Of a stretch of DNA of 64,000 nt, positions 1 through 9,346 are shown one piece after another. This DNA comes from SIG299 sp045531955 (GTDB taxonomy: Bacteria; Bacillota; Clostridia; Lachnospirales; Lachnospiraceae). Below the pieces are notes generated by a model that was given only the letters and a program-made list of their open reading frames with translations, did not search any database and had not been told where the DNA came from. The position numbers were made by a program, and so were the translations under genes. The stretch lies in NCBI GenBank assembly GCA_045531955.1, contig JAZSFC010000031.1, forward strand, positions 84,432 to 148,431. Reading direction: 5' to 3'. The stretch's first letter is position 1; every line of letters begins with the position of its first letter.

Positions 1-2
1 TT

Positions 3-449
3 AAAGACATTACCCGCATTGCTTCTTCTTCACCGGAAATTTGGGAAAACATCTGCCTGTCCAACAAAGAAAGCATCTGCGAGATGCTGACTAAATATCA
101 GGATTCTTTAGAGGATGCCAAACGCATGATTCTTTCCGGAGAAAAAGACAACCTGTATCAGATGTTTGATACTGCCGGAAACTACCGCAGTTCTATTCCT
201 GCCAATTCCAAAGGCGCTTTACTGTCCACTTTTGAATTATTTGTAGACATCAAAGACGAAACCGGTGCTCTGGCTCTTTTGGCAACCCTTCTCTCCCTGC
301 ATGGTATCAGTATTAAAAATATCGGCATTATCCACAATCGTGAATTTGAGCAGGGCGTTTTACGTATCGAATTCTATGATAAAAATGCCGTTGCAAAAGC
401 AACAAAGGTCCTTGATACCAATGGTTACCATATTTATATCAGAAAGTAG
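3..449 (+). CDS. tyrA: Prephenate dehydrogenase, C-terminal part (5' end outside window)
   Basis: The reading frame is open from the left edge (frame of base 3) and ends at TAG 447-449, giving 148 visible residues. The first visible segment (KDITRIASSSPEIWENIC) resembles the helical C-terminal dimerisation domain of TyrA-type prephenate dehydrogenases. The last ~70 residues (from about LFVDIKDETGALALL) form an ACT domain, the usual site for tyrosine feedback in monofunctional Firmicutes enzymes. The enzyme oxidatively decarboxylates prephenate to 4-hydroxyphenylpyruvate in cytoplasmic tyrosine synthesis. The NAD-binding part lies upstream of the window, so the assignment rests on the C-terminal half only. 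A weak hairpin terminator follows the stop. Confidence 0.8.
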   Translation, partial: KDITRIASSSPEIWENICLSNKESICEMLTKYQDSLEDAKRMILSGEKDNLYQMFDTAGNYRSSIPANSKGALLSTFELFVDIKDETGALALLATLLSLHGISIKNIGIIHNREFEQGVLRIEFYDKNAVAKATKVLDTNGYHIYIRK

Positions 450-463
450 AAAAAACATTGTAT

Positions 464-501
464 AAAATAGCAAAAAATGAGGATTGAATAGCTATTTTTT
501 T
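464..501 (+). terminator. Probable Rho-independent terminator after tyrA
   Basis: An 8-bp stem AAAATAGC (464-471) / GCTATTTT (491-498) runs into a T-tract (492-501). The loop of about 19 nt is long, so termination may be partial. Confidence 0.45.
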
Positions 502-601
502 GTAGAATTCCCCCAATATGTGCGATACACTTATATCACGGTGTAATACTTTACAACAACAAAGTGCACCAAAAATAAAACATATTGAGGAGGAAGAAGA
601 T

Positions 602-1873
602 ATGAAAAAATTCATTCTTCGTGTATTGGCAGTTCTTATGGTAGCTGCTATGATGGTACCTTCCATGGGTAATGTTACTACAGCACTGGCTGATGAGGCA
701 GTTACTCTGGATCTTACACAAAAGGGTTTAATCGTTGGTGAAGCACCAACAGATAATGCTGACGGTTCCGTTTCTTTTACCGGTGGTGTTACTATGAAGG
801 CCACATTCCCACTTCCTACACCATTAGCAGCAGGCGAAAGCGTTAAGGTTAATGCAACAATTAAGTTTAACTCTGCTGATGACGCAGGCGTTCGTTTTTA
901 CCTTGTTAACGGCGTTGACGTTAATATTGCTACAGAAATCGCAACAGTTGCCAATGACGGCAGCGGCGTTGTTGAAGCAACCTTTACTTTAACAGCAGCT
1001 TCCGATGCAACCGAAATTTTATTTGCAAGCTCCGGTTACGGTGTGTACATGAATGATATCACTCTTCTTGACATCACTTTAGGTGACAAGCCTGCAGAAA
1101 CTCCTGCAGCAACAGGCGACCTCTATGATGTTAACCTTGCAGAAAGAGTATTCGTAAGCGGTCTTGCTCCTGCAGACAATGCTGACGGTTCCATTACTTT
1201 CAGTGGCAGAACTTCCATGAAGGCTTCCTTTGCTCTTCCTGAAGTTTTAGCAGCAGGCGAAAGCGTAACCGTTAATGTATCCGTTAAGTTTGATTCTGCT
1301 GAGGACAATGGCATCCGTTTCTACCTCATTGCAAATGGAACTGACGTTAATACCGCATCCGGAATCGAAGCAATCGCAAATGAAAATACCGGTGCTGTTG
1401 TTGAAAAGACTTTCAAGTTAACTGCAGCTTCCGATTCTACAGAACTTTTATTAGCAAGCTCTGCATATGGTACATATATTGACAATGTTACCGTTTTAGA
1501 TATCACATTAGGTGACAAGCCTTTGGTTGAAGAACCAAAGGAAGAGCCTAAGAATGACAAGCCTATTGAAGTTACCGGTGATGAATATGTAGTTCAGGCT
1601 GGCGATACTCTTTCCGAAATTGCACAGGCTTGCGGTCTTGCTGTTAAGGAATTAGCAGAGGCTAACAATATTGCAAATCCTGATTTAATCAGAAAGGGCG
1701 CTAAGTTAGTAATTCCTACTGTTGATACAGCAACAAGACATATCGTTAAATCCGGTGATACTCTTTCCCAGATTGCTAAGAAGTACGGTTATACTGTAGC
1801 TGAACTTGTTACTGCAAATAATATCGCAAATGCAGATTTAATTCAGATTGGTCAGCTTATTGTTTTACCATAA
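602..1873 (+). CDS. Secreted protein with tandem unknown domain and two LysM domains
   Basis: The start at 602 is chosen because GAGGAGGAAGAAG lies just before it and the product then opens with a signal peptide (MKKFILRVLAVLMVAAMM, cleavage probably after ...TALADEA). The mature part of this 423-residue protein has two copies of a ~130-residue domain (residues ~33-164 and ~174-306), both ending in LGDKP, then a short Pro/Glu/Lys linker, then two LysM domains (~328-372 and ~379-423, each with SGDTLSxIA or AGDTLSEIA and ending in VIP/VLP). LysM binds N-acetylglucosamine-containing glycans, so the protein is probably held on the cell wall. The duplicated domain, rich in beta-strand-type sequence, is not one I recognise; a carbohydrate-binding fold is a guess. 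Strongly biased codon use (GTT, GCA, AAG) suggests high expression. Confidence 0.85.
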   Translation: MKKFILRVLAVLMVAAMMVPSMGNVTTALADEAVTLDLTQKGLIVGEAPTDNADGSVSFTGGVTMKATFPLPTPLAAGESVKVNATIKFNSADDAGVRFYLVNGVDVNIATEIATVANDGSGVVEATFTLTAASDATEILFASSGYGVYMNDITLLDITLGDKPAETPAATGDLYDVNLAERVFVSGLAPADNADGSITFSGRTSMKASFALPEVLAAGESVTVNVSVKFDSAEDNGIRFYLIANGTDVNTASGIEAIANENTGAVVEKTFKLTAASDSTELLLASSAYGTYIDNVTVLDITLGDKPLVEEPKEEPKNDKPIEVTGDEYVVQAGDTLSEIAQACGLAVKELAEANNIANPDLIRKGAKLVIPTVDTATRHIVKSGDTLSQIAKKYGYTVAELVTANNIANADLIQIGQLIVLP

Positions 1874-1897
1874 ATAATTACATAGCATAATAAAATT

Positions 1898-1932
1898 GGG
1901 GTGTGGATACTACTATCCACACCCCGTTTTTT
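1898..1932 (+). terminator. Strong Rho-independent terminator after the LysM gene
   Basis: An 11-bp perfect stem GGGGTGTGGAT (1898-1908) / ATCCACACCCC (1915-1925) with a 6-nt loop is followed by GTTTTTTG. It sits between two convergent genes. Confidence 0.9.
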
Positions 1933-1943
1933 GTAGTTATACA

Positions 1944-2210
1944 TTATTTTTCCAAATAATTTTGCACCTTTTTGGCAGCCTTCAGCATTTCCTTCGGATG
2001 CTCCTCCGCCATATCATATAACTGTTCCAGCAAATCACGATGAATATCTTCTTTGTCTTCCGCTTCTGCATCTTCCTCCAAAAACACACGGTATAACATA
2101 CAAATATCTTCTAAGGTCAAATCGTCATAATTTACTTCTAAATAATCGGTGATGGTATTGATATCCTCCTGCACAAATTCCATCATTTCTTCATACTGTT
2201 CTCTTGTCAT
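1944..2210 (-). CDS. Small acidic cytoplasmic protein of unknown function
   Basis: This 88-residue protein is rich in Glu and Asp, has no signal peptide or membrane segment, and is probably all-helical (MTREQYEEMMEFVQEDINTI...). A GGGAGGA ribosome-binding site lies ~7 nt upstream of the ATG. It follows queA by about 20 nt on the same strand, so it is probably the last gene of the spoIID-like/queA operon, ending at the convergent terminator. I do not recognise the family. Confidence 0.7.
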   Translation of the reverse strand: MTREQYEEMMEFVQEDINTITDYLEVNYDDLTLEDICMLYRVFLEEDAEAEDKEDIHRDLLEQLYDMAEEHPKEMLKAAKKVQNYLEK

Positions 2211-2229
2211 AGAAAAGTCCTCCCACTGA

Positions 2230-3285
2230 TTAAATTAAGAGCATGGCGTCCCCAAAGCTAAAAAATCTGTAACGCTCCTGTACCGCTTCATTATATGCAG
2301 CTAATACATTTTCTCTTCCTGCTAATGCCGAAACCAGCATTAAAAGTGTAGATTCCGGTAAATGGAAATTTGTAATTAAACCATCCAACACCTTAAACTG
2401 ATATCCCGGATAAATAAATATACTGGTGTCATCTTCTTTTGCCTGTACAAAACCATTTTCATCCGCCGCAGACTCTACGGTACGACAGCTGGTGGTGCCT
2501 ACGCAGATTACTCTTCCGCCGTTCTTCTTTGCATCATTAATTTTTTTAGCTTCTTCCGGAAGCACCTGATACGTTTCCGTATGCATATGATGATCCAGAA
2601 TATTTTCTTCCTTTACCGGCCGGAACGTCCCAAGTCCCACATGCAGAGTTACATTGGCAATGGTGATTCCGCGCTTTTCTACCTCTTCCAAAAGTTCTTT
2701 GGTAAAATGCAGACCGGCAGTCGGTGCCGCTGCAGACCCTTCATGCTTTGCATACACGGTCTGATATCTGTTTTTATCCTGCAATTTATGGGTGATGTAC
2801 GGAGGTAACGGCATCTGTCCAAGTTTATCCAAAATTTCCTCAAAGATGCCCTCATAGTGGAACTGTACCAGACGGTTGCCTTCCTCTACAATATCCAATA
2901 CCTCTGCAGTAAGTAATCCATCTCCAAACTGTATCTTTGTACCCGGCTTTGCCTTTTTGCCCGGTTTTACTAAGGTTTCCCAAATGTCATTTTCCCTTCT
3001 CTTGAGTAAAAGAAGTTCTATTTGCGCACCTTTTGTCTCCGTTCCGTTACCTGCGCCTTCCGGTAAAATTCTTTCACCGATTAATCGCGCCGGAATTACC
3101 TTGGTATTATTGATTACCAGACAGTCTCCTTCCCTCAAATAATCCAAAATATTGGTAAAGGTCAGATGCTTTGTCGCACCGGTTTCTTTATCCAAAACTA
3201 AAAGTCTGGAAGAAGAACGGTCTTCCAAAGGATCCTGGGCAATCAGTTCTTCCGGTAAATCAAAATAAAAATCCTGTTTTTTCAT
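2230..3285 (-). CDS. queA: S-adenosylmethionine:tRNA ribosyltransferase-isomerase
   Basis: QueA transfers and isomerises the ribose of S-adenosylmethionine onto 7-aminomethyl-7-deazaguanine in tRNA, making epoxyqueuosine. The 351 residues match the family length and carry its signatures: FDLPEELIAQDPLEDR at the start, MPLPPYI at 158-164 and GSAAAPTAGLHFT at 183-195. The ATG overlaps the TGA of the upstream SpoIID-like gene (ATGA at 3285-3282), which indicates translational coupling. Confidence 0.96.
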   Translation of the reverse strand: MKKQDFYFDLPEELIAQDPLEDRSSSRLLVLDKETGATKHLTFTNILDYLREGDCLVINNTKVIPARLIGERILPEGAGNGTETKGAQIELLLLKRRENDIWETLVKPGKKAKPGTKIQFGDGLLTAEVLDIVEEGNRLVQFHYEGIFEEILDKLGQMPLPPYITHKLQDKNRYQTVYAKHEGSAAAPTAGLHFTKELLEEVEKRGITIANVTLHVGLGTFRPVKEENILDHHMHTETYQVLPEEAKKINDAKKNGGRVICVGTTSCRTVESAADENGFVQAKEDDTSIFIYPGYQFKVLDGLITNFHLPESTLLMLVSALAGRENVLAAYNEAVQERYRFFSFGDAMLLI

Positions 3286-4889
3286 CTTACATATGCTCCC
3301 GTAAAATAATACTCTATAATTTCTTTATAGGTGTAGCCTGCTTCTGCCATGCCTTTGGCACCATACTGGCTCATACCGACGCCATGTCCGTATCCCATGC
3401 CGGCAAATAAAAGCTCTTCCTCACTTTCCGGTACAGTATTCGGATAGTTCCATAAATCTTCTGCACTCTGCACAATATACTGCTTAAGTTCGCCGGAAGC
3501 CTTGGATACCCCATCCGCCGAAGCAATATACATGTTACTGATACGGCCGTTTTCCATACCTGTTGCACTTAACACAGATACTTCATCCGGTGTATCACCT
3601 TTCCTTACTATTTTAAACTTTGTACTGTGTAAATTCAATACCGTTCTTATGGTAGTTCCCTGCAATGTTAGCGAACGGCCTCCCCCCAGAACAGATAGCG
3701 CATGTACACGGCCTGTCCCGGTTGTCTTGAAAATTTTTAGCGCTTCCACCTTCTCAAAAGGAACACCCTGTCCTGCCAGAGCACGTTGGATATCTATTAA
3801 TGTCCTGGTTTCCTGCCAGACCATCCGGCCGGCATTTTTTTCATAAGTATCCGGCACACTTCGTAAGTAAGAAAGATCTGCAGCCCAAACATCTTTCGCC
3901 GACTCAGTCCTTCCACCGCTGGTGGAAAAATAATATGCTGCTATTACCTTGTTATTATAGCACACCATTTCTCCTTTAGTCGCATCCACTGCCTGATTCG
4001 CCTTTAATGATTCAGCCAAATATCCTTTATACACCTGAGAAGACACCGTGTCAACTACTTTATAACCTTTTTTTGCATTGGATTCACCACCGTAACCGGC
4101 TTTAATTAACGCATAACTTCTGGCGCACACTGCCTGGGCCTTTAATGCCTCCTCATGCCAGGTAGATGGCATTTCCGACGGAACCACTCCGTACAAATAC
4201 TCTTCTAACGGGACAATATTAACTGCAGTAAGCTTAGATTTGTTATATCGTCCGATTTCGATTCTTCCGCGGTAAGAACGGCTGCCCAGTTCCATAAGCC
4301 GCACACCTTTTTCATTTTCTGTTAACGGCCGCAGTTGCGGATAAGCATAGTGTTCATCCACATCAATCAGTACGGCACCAAAGGTTCCGGTCATTTTAAT
4401 TCTGTAATTACTACCGGCTAAAATCTCGTACACATAGGTTCCCGTAATATCCTGCAACGTAGTTACCAGTTGCTCCGCCTCTGAATATTTAGCGGAATTG
4501 CCAAAATACACCCGCCAGCTGCACTGATATGTACTGCCCGGATAAGCCTCCAATCCCATTGCCAGATAAGTATCCGCCGCCTGTTTTGCTGCCTGGTAGC
4601 TTCCATAGGTTTTATTCTCTGCCACAAAATATCCGTTTACCGGTGTAAAAGTAAAACCGGAAGAGCTTGAAAAAACCGCTTCTTGCAAATAGGCATTATT
4701 CACGCAATATCCATAGCCCAATGTTGTATTATATATTATCAACGTTTCCTTGCCGGAATACATAGAAGTAAGCCCAACTCTGATTTCCTGCCGTGCCGGA
4801 ATCAACTCCGCCCGGACCGGAACCGCCACAAAAACCTGAAGAGCAACCAAAAGAACCGCCAAAAAAACTTTTCTTCTGTATTTTTTCAT
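3282..4889 (-). CDS. SpoIID/LytB-family lytic transglycosylase, secreted
   Basis: The 535-residue protein begins with a signal sequence (MKKYRRKVFLAVLLVALQVFVAVPVRA). Residues ~90-160 resemble a SPOR-like repeat (GSYQAAKQAADTYLAMGL). The SpoIID catalytic region follows: EEYLYGVVPSEMP (229-241) contains Glu239, which corresponds to the catalytic Glu of SpoIID, and the end has the conserved GYGHGVGMSQYGA (~499-511). In Bacillus SpoIID cleaves denuded glycan strands during engulfment. This protein is longer than spore SpoIID (about 340 residues) because of the SPOR-like part, so it could be the engulfment enzyme or a vegetative LytB-type homologue. A divergent promoter region separates it from the activase gene. 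Confidence 0.88.
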   Translation of the reverse strand: MKKYRRKVFLAVLLVALQVFVAVPVRAELIPARQEIRVGLTSMYSGKETLIIYNTTLGYGYCVNNAYLQEAVFSSSSGFTFTPVNGYFVAENKTYGSYQAAKQAADTYLAMGLEAYPGSTYQCSWRVYFGNSAKYSEAEQLVTTLQDITGTYVYEILAGSNYRIKMTGTFGAVLIDVDEHYAYPQLRPLTENEKGVRLMELGSRSYRGRIEIGRYNKSKLTAVNIVPLEEYLYGVVPSEMPSTWHEEALKAQAVCARSYALIKAGYGGESNAKKGYKVVDTVSSQVYKGYLAESLKANQAVDATKGEMVCYNNKVIAAYYFSTSGGRTESAKDVWAADLSYLRSVPDTYEKNAGRMVWQETRTLIDIQRALAGQGVPFEKVEALKIFKTTGTGRVHALSVLGGGRSLTLQGTTIRTVLNLHSTKFKIVRKGDTPDEVSVLSATGMENGRISNMYIASADGVSKASGELKQYIVQSAEDLWNYPNTVPESEEELLFAGMGYGHGVGMSQYGAKGMAEAGYTYKEIIEYYFTGAYVR

Positions 4890-4980
4890 TTCTGCATCCT
4901 TTCTTTGCCCTTATTTTACTTGATTTTTTCTCAAGATGCCACTATTTCCATAAAAAAATCATAAATTTATTAAATTTTCA

Positions 4981-5009
4981 TTGTTTCTGTCAACTTCGTG
5001 AGTTATAAT
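4981..5009 (+). promoter_or_regulatory. Candidate sigma-A promoter for the activase gene, overlapping a divergent one
   Basis: TATAAT (5004-5009) is preceded by TTGTTT (4981-4986) at 17 bp. On the minus strand TTGACA (complement of 4988-4993) sits 16-18 bp before an A/T-rich -10 region facing the SpoIID-like gene. The two promoters would overlap. Confidence 0.45.
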
Positions 5010-5080
5010 AACGTCTGATGTGGTTTTTATTACTACATCCTTCTTATACAAATGACCGTCCATGAAAGGAAGGATAGCAT

Positions 5081-8000
5081 ATGTCCGAAAATAGCAACTT
5101 ATATACTTTAGGAATTGATATTGGTTCCACTACCGTAAAAACAGCTGTATTAAATACTGCCGGAGAACTTGTATTCTCTGCTTACGAACGTCACTATGCC
5201 GACATTCAAGGGGCACTTTCCGGCATTTTAAAGAAGTTTCGAGAGGAACAGGGGGCATGCTCCCTCTCTGCAGCCATTACCGGTTCCGGCGGCTTAACCC
5301 TGGCAAAGCATTTACATATTCCGTTTATCCAGGAAGTGGTTGCCGTAGCTTCTGCTCTGCAAAAAGCCGCACCTCATACCGATGTTGCCATTGAACTTGG
5401 CGGTGAAGACGCAAAAATCATCTATTTCACCGGCGGTATTGAGCAGCGTATGAACGGCATCTGTGCCGGAGGTACAGGCTCTTTTATTGACCAAATGGCA
5501 TCTTTGTTAAAAACAGATGCTGCCGGTTTAAATGAGTATGCAAAAAATTATAAAACGATTTATCCTATTGCTGCCCGCTGCGGTGTATTTGCCAAGTCCG
5601 ATATCCAACCGCTTATTAACGAAGGTGCCTCCAAGCAGGATCTTGCTGCCTCCATTTTCCAGGCAGTAGTAAACCAAACCATCAGCGGTCTCGCCTGCGG
5701 CAAGCCAATCCGTGGTAATGTAGCCTTCCTTGGTGGTCCGCTGCACTTTTTAACGGAGCTTAAGGAAGCCTTTATCCGCACACTGAATCTTAGCGGAGAA
5801 CAGATTATCGCTCCGGAGCATTCCCATTTATTTGCTGCTATGGGCTCCGCAGAGAACGCAACATCAGAAACCTTTGATTTGGATGAGTTAATTAACCGTT
5901 TGCAGACCGGTATTGTCATGGATTTTGAAGTTACCCGCATGGAACCACTGTTTGATACAGATGCTTCTTATGAAGAGTTTTCCCAGCGTCATAAGGTACA
6001 TACAGTGGCAAAAATGCCGCTGTCCGACTATCACGGCCGTTGCTATCTCGGCATTGATGCCGGCTCTACTACAACCAAAGCAGCTTTAGTTGGCGAAGAC
6101 GGCACATTATTATATTCCTTCTACCAAAACAATAACGGAAGCCCGTTAAAAACTGCAATTAAAGCGGTAAAGGACATCTATTCCCAACTGCCTGCCGATA
6201 CCACAATTGTCCGCTCCTGTTCCACCGGTTACGGAGAAGCACTGATTAAAGAAGCCCTGCTTCTTGATGAAGGTGAGGTTGAAACCATTGCTCATTATCA
6301 TGCAGCTGCGTTTTTTGCTCCTGATGTGGACTGTATTTTAGACATCGGCGGTCAGGACATGAAGTGTATCCGCATCAAGAACGGTACGGTAGACAGTGTA
6401 CAGTTAAATGAAGCCTGCTCCTCCGGCTGTGGTTCATTTATTGAAACTTTTGCCAAATCCTTAAACTATGAGGTGGCAGATTTTGCTAAAATTGCCTTGT
6501 TTGCCAAGAATCCGATTGACCTTGGTACCCGCTGTACCGTCTTTATGAATTCCAAGGTAAAGCAAGCTCAGAAAGAAGGGGCCTCTGTAGCTGATATCTC
6601 TGCAGGCCTTGCTTATTCCGTTATAAAAAACGCTTTATACAAAGTAATTAAAGTATCTGATGCCAAAGACTTCGGTAAAAAAGTAGTAGTACAAGGCGGT
6701 ACTTTCTACAACGATGCCGTTCTCCGCAGTTTTGAACGTATCTCCGGCTGTCAGGCAGTCCGTCCGGATATTGCCGGTATCATGGGAGCTTTCGGTGCTG
6801 CCTTAATTGCCCGCGCCCATTATGAGGGACAAGCCTCTTCCATGCTCGATTTAAAACAAATTACCGAGCTGACATTCCACTCTGATATGACCAGATGTAA
6901 AGGCTGTACCAATCATTGCCTTCTTACCATCAATCATTTTTCCGGCGGCCGCAGATTTATTTCCGGTAACCGTTGTGAACGCGGTCTTGGAAAAGAAAAA
7001 GCAAACAAGGATATTCCAAACCTGTTTGCCTATAAGCTGGAGCGCTATTTTAACTACAAACCACTGGAAGAATTTGAAGCAAAGCGCGGTACTGTCGGTA
7101 TTCCTCGGGTACTTAACATGTATGAAAACTATCCGTTCTGGTTTACCTTCTTCACAGAATTAGGCTACCGGGTGGTGCTCTCTCCTCTTTCCTCCCGAAA
7201 GATTTACGAGCTCGGAATTGAGTCCATTCCAAGTGAATCGGAATGTTATCCTGCCAAGCTGGCACACGGTCATATTATGTGGTTATTACAGCAGGGCTGT
7301 AAGTACATTTTCTACCCTTGTATTCCATACGAACGTAAAGAATACACCGACTCCGGTAACCACTACAACTGTCCGATAGTTACCTCCTACGGAGAAAATA
7401 TAAAAAACAACGTGGAAGAACTGAAAGACCCTTCCATCGACTTCCAAAACCCATTCCTCTCCCTGGAATCTGAGGATATTGTAAAAGCGCGTCTGATTGA
7501 AGTAATCGGAAAACATAACGGCATTTCCGCCGAAGAAATATCCAATGCAGTCCATAAAGCATGGCGCGAACTGCGAAATGCCCGCAGGGATATGCAAAAA
7601 GCCGGAGAAGCAGCCATAGACTATATTAATAAGCAGAACTGTCTGGGCATTGTTCTTGCCGGCAGACCGTATCATATTGATCCGGAAATTAACCATGGTA
7701 TACCGGAAATGATTACTGCCTACGGAGTTGCTGTTTTAACCGAAGACAGCATCTCCCATTTAGGAAAAATTGACCGACCAACCATTGTTGTAGACCAGTG
7801 GATGTACCATTCCAGATTGTATGCCGCTGCTTCTTATGTACGCACCAACAAACAGCTGGAACTGATTCAGTTAAATTCCTTCGGTTGCGGACTGGATGCG
7901 GTAACCACTGACCAGGTTGCTGATATTCTGAACGGTTCCGGGAAAATTTATACAACTTTAAAAATTGATGAAGTAAATAATTTGGGTCCGGCACGTATCC

Positions 8001-9313
8001 GTGTCCGCTCTCTTCTTTCCGCGGTAAAAGAGCGTCAAAAAAAGGGAAGCGAAGTAACTGTTAATAGCGCTGCCCACAATCGTGTAGTCTTCACCAAAGA
8101 AATGCGAAAAGATTATACGATTTTGGTACCACAGATGTCACCGATTCACTTCGAGCTTTTAGAACCGGCCTTTGCTTCCTGCGGCTATAATGTAGAAATT
8201 CTTCCAAACCCGGCCCGCTCTGCGGTAGATACCGGATTAAAATACGTGAATAACGATGCATGCTATCCTTCCCTAATTGTGGTTGGCCAGCTGATGGAAG
8301 CCCTGGCTTCCGGTAAATACAACAAAAATAAAGTAGCTCTGCTCATCACCCAAACCGGGGGCGGTTGCCGTGCTACCAATTATATCAGCTTTATCCGACG
8401 TGCCCTGCAAAAAATGGGTGAACCACAGATTCCTGTCGTATCCTTAAGTGCCGGCGGCATTGAAAAAAATCCGGGCTTTACTCCGGACTTGAAGCTGCTT
8501 ACCCGTGCCATGCAGGCAGTGGTATACGGTGACGTTTTTATGCGGGTTGTTTACCGTACCCGGCCATACGAAGCAGAACCCGGTTCTGTTAACGTTCTTC
8601 ACCGGAAATGGGCAGAGGTTTGTAAAAAATCCGTGCAAAACGGCAAATTCAGTGAGTTCCGTAAGAATTTAAAAGGTATCATTGCAGATTTTGATACTAT
8701 TCCGCTGAAAGATATGCAAAGAAAGCCTCGCGTCGGCATTGTAGGTGAAATTCTGGTTAAATTCCTTCCTGCCGCAAATAACGACTTAGTTGGTCTTTTG
8801 GAAGCAGAAGGTGCCGAGGCAGTGGTTCCTGATTTACTGGACTTCCTACTCTACAGTTTCTACAATAATAATTATAAGCATGAAGCATTAGGCAAAAGTA
8901 AAAAAGGAGCCCTTGTCGGCAATATTGCCAACAGTTTCTTAGAGTATATCCGCAAGGATGCACGAAAATATTTTAAAGAAAGTACCCGTTTTGACGCTCC
9001 GGCATACATCGAAGAACTTGCCAAGTATGCAGAACCTATTGTTTCTATCGGCAATCAGACCGGTGAAGGCTGGTTCTTAACCGGTGAAATGTTAGAGCTC
9101 ATCCACTCCGGTGTCAACAATATTGTCTGCGCCCAGCCATTCGCCTGCCTGCCAAACCATGTAGTCGGTAAAGGAGTTATTAAGGAACTTCGTGCACGTC
9201 ATCCATTGGCAAATATTGTAGCCGTAGATTATGACCCGGGTGCCAGCGAAGTAAACCAGTTAAATCGCATTAAACTGATGCTTGCTACAGCAGAACGTAA
9301 TCTTAGTAAATAA
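5081..9313 (+). CDS. 2-hydroxyacyl-CoA dehydratase activase fusion (two activase domains + DUF2229/HgdB-like part)
   Basis: This 1410-residue protein has two ASKHA-fold activase domains in tandem. Domain 1 (~8-260) has the phosphate loop GIDIGSTTVKTAVL. Domain 2 (~322-580) has GIDAGSTTTKAALV. In HgdC of Acidaminococcus two cysteines per subunit ligate the [4Fe-4S] cluster; equivalent cysteines are present in both domains here (Cys128 and Cys167; Cys446 and Cys485), so one chain could hold the whole bridging cluster. A DUF2229 region follows with a four-Cys set (Cys606, 609, 613, 632), then a region like dehydratase beta subunits with motifs such as GRPYHIDPEINHGIP. Known activases inject a high-energy electron using ATP, but the substrate of these giant fusions is not established. 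AAAGGAAGG precedes the ATG. No dehydratase subunit or CoA-transferase gene is adjacent. Confidence 0.88.
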   Translation: MSENSNLYTLGIDIGSTTVKTAVLNTAGELVFSAYERHYADIQGALSGILKKFREEQGACSLSAAITGSGGLTLAKHLHIPFIQEVVAVASALQKAAPHTDVAIELGGEDAKIIYFTGGIEQRMNGICAGGTGSFIDQMASLLKTDAAGLNEYAKNYKTIYPIAARCGVFAKSDIQPLINEGASKQDLAASIFQAVVNQTISGLACGKPIRGNVAFLGGPLHFLTELKEAFIRTLNLSGEQIIAPEHSHLFAAMGSAENATSETFDLDELINRLQTGIVMDFEVTRMEPLFDTDASYEEFSQRHKVHTVAKMPLSDYHGRCYLGIDAGSTTTKAALVGEDGTLLYSFYQNNNGSPLKTAIKAVKDIYSQLPADTTIVRSCSTGYGEALIKEALLLDEGEVETIAHYHAAAFFAPDVDCILDIGGQDMKCIRIKNGTVDSVQLNEACSSGCGSFIETFAKSLNYEVADFAKIALFAKNPIDLGTRCTVFMNSKVKQAQKEGASVADISAGLAYSVIKNALYKVIKVSDAKDFGKKVVVQGGTFYNDAVLRSFERISGCQAVRPDIAGIMGAFGAALIARAHYEGQASSMLDLKQITELTFHSDMTRCKGCTNHCLLTINHFSGGRRFISGNRCERGLGKEKANKDIPNLFAYKLERYFNYKPLEEFEAKRGTVGIPRVLNMYENYPFWFTFFTELGYRVVLSPLSSRKIYELGIESIPSESECYPAKLAHGHIMWLLQQGCKYIFYPCIPYERKEYTDSGNHYNCPIVTSYGENIKNNVEELKDPSIDFQNPFLSLESEDIVKARLIEVIGKHNGISAEEISNAVHKAWRELRNARRDMQKAGEAAIDYINKQNCLGIVLAGRPYHIDPEINHGIPEMITAYGVAVLTEDSISHLGKIDRPTIVVDQWMYHSRLYAAASYVRTNKQLELIQLNSFGCGLDAVTTDQVADILNGSGKIYTTLKIDEVNNLGPARIRVRSLLSAVKERQKKGSEVTVNSAAHNRVVFTKEMRKDYTILVPQMSPIHFELLEPAFASCGYNVEILPNPARSAVDTGLKYVNNDACYPSLIVVGQLMEALASGKYNKNKVALLITQTGGGCRATNYISFIRRALQKMGEPQIPVVSLSAGGIEKNPGFTPDLKLLTRAMQAVVYGDVFMRVVYRTRPYEAEPGSVNVLHRKWAEVCKKSVQNGKFSEFRKNLKGIIADFDTIPLKDMQRKPRVGIVGEILVKFLPAANNDLVGLLEAEGAEAVVPDLLDFLLYSFYNNNYKHEALGKSKKGALVGNIANSFLEYIRKDARKYFKESTRFDAPAYIEELAKYAEPIVSIGNQTGEGWFLTGEMLELIHSGVNNIVCAQPFACLPNHVVGKGVIKELRARHPLANIVAVDYDPGASEVNQLNRIKLMLATAERNLSK

Positions 9314-9346
9314 TATTCTTCAAAAAGCTTACATTAATTTTTTTAG

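Noticed and set aside
518..601. Longer N-terminus for the LysM protein
   Set aside because: It would place 28 unlike residues before a clear signal peptide; the strong GAGGAGG site serves the ATG at 602.
439..804. Open frame on the minus strand across the LysM gene start
   Set aside because: It is antisense to a gene with signal peptide, domains and strong codon bias and has no ribosome-binding site.
3171..3410. Plus-strand frame over the queA/SpoIID junction
   Set aside because: It crosses two genes with clear homology on the other strand.
7286..7696. 136-codon frame on the minus strand inside the activase gene
   Set aside because: Antisense shadow of a well-conserved region; no start signals.
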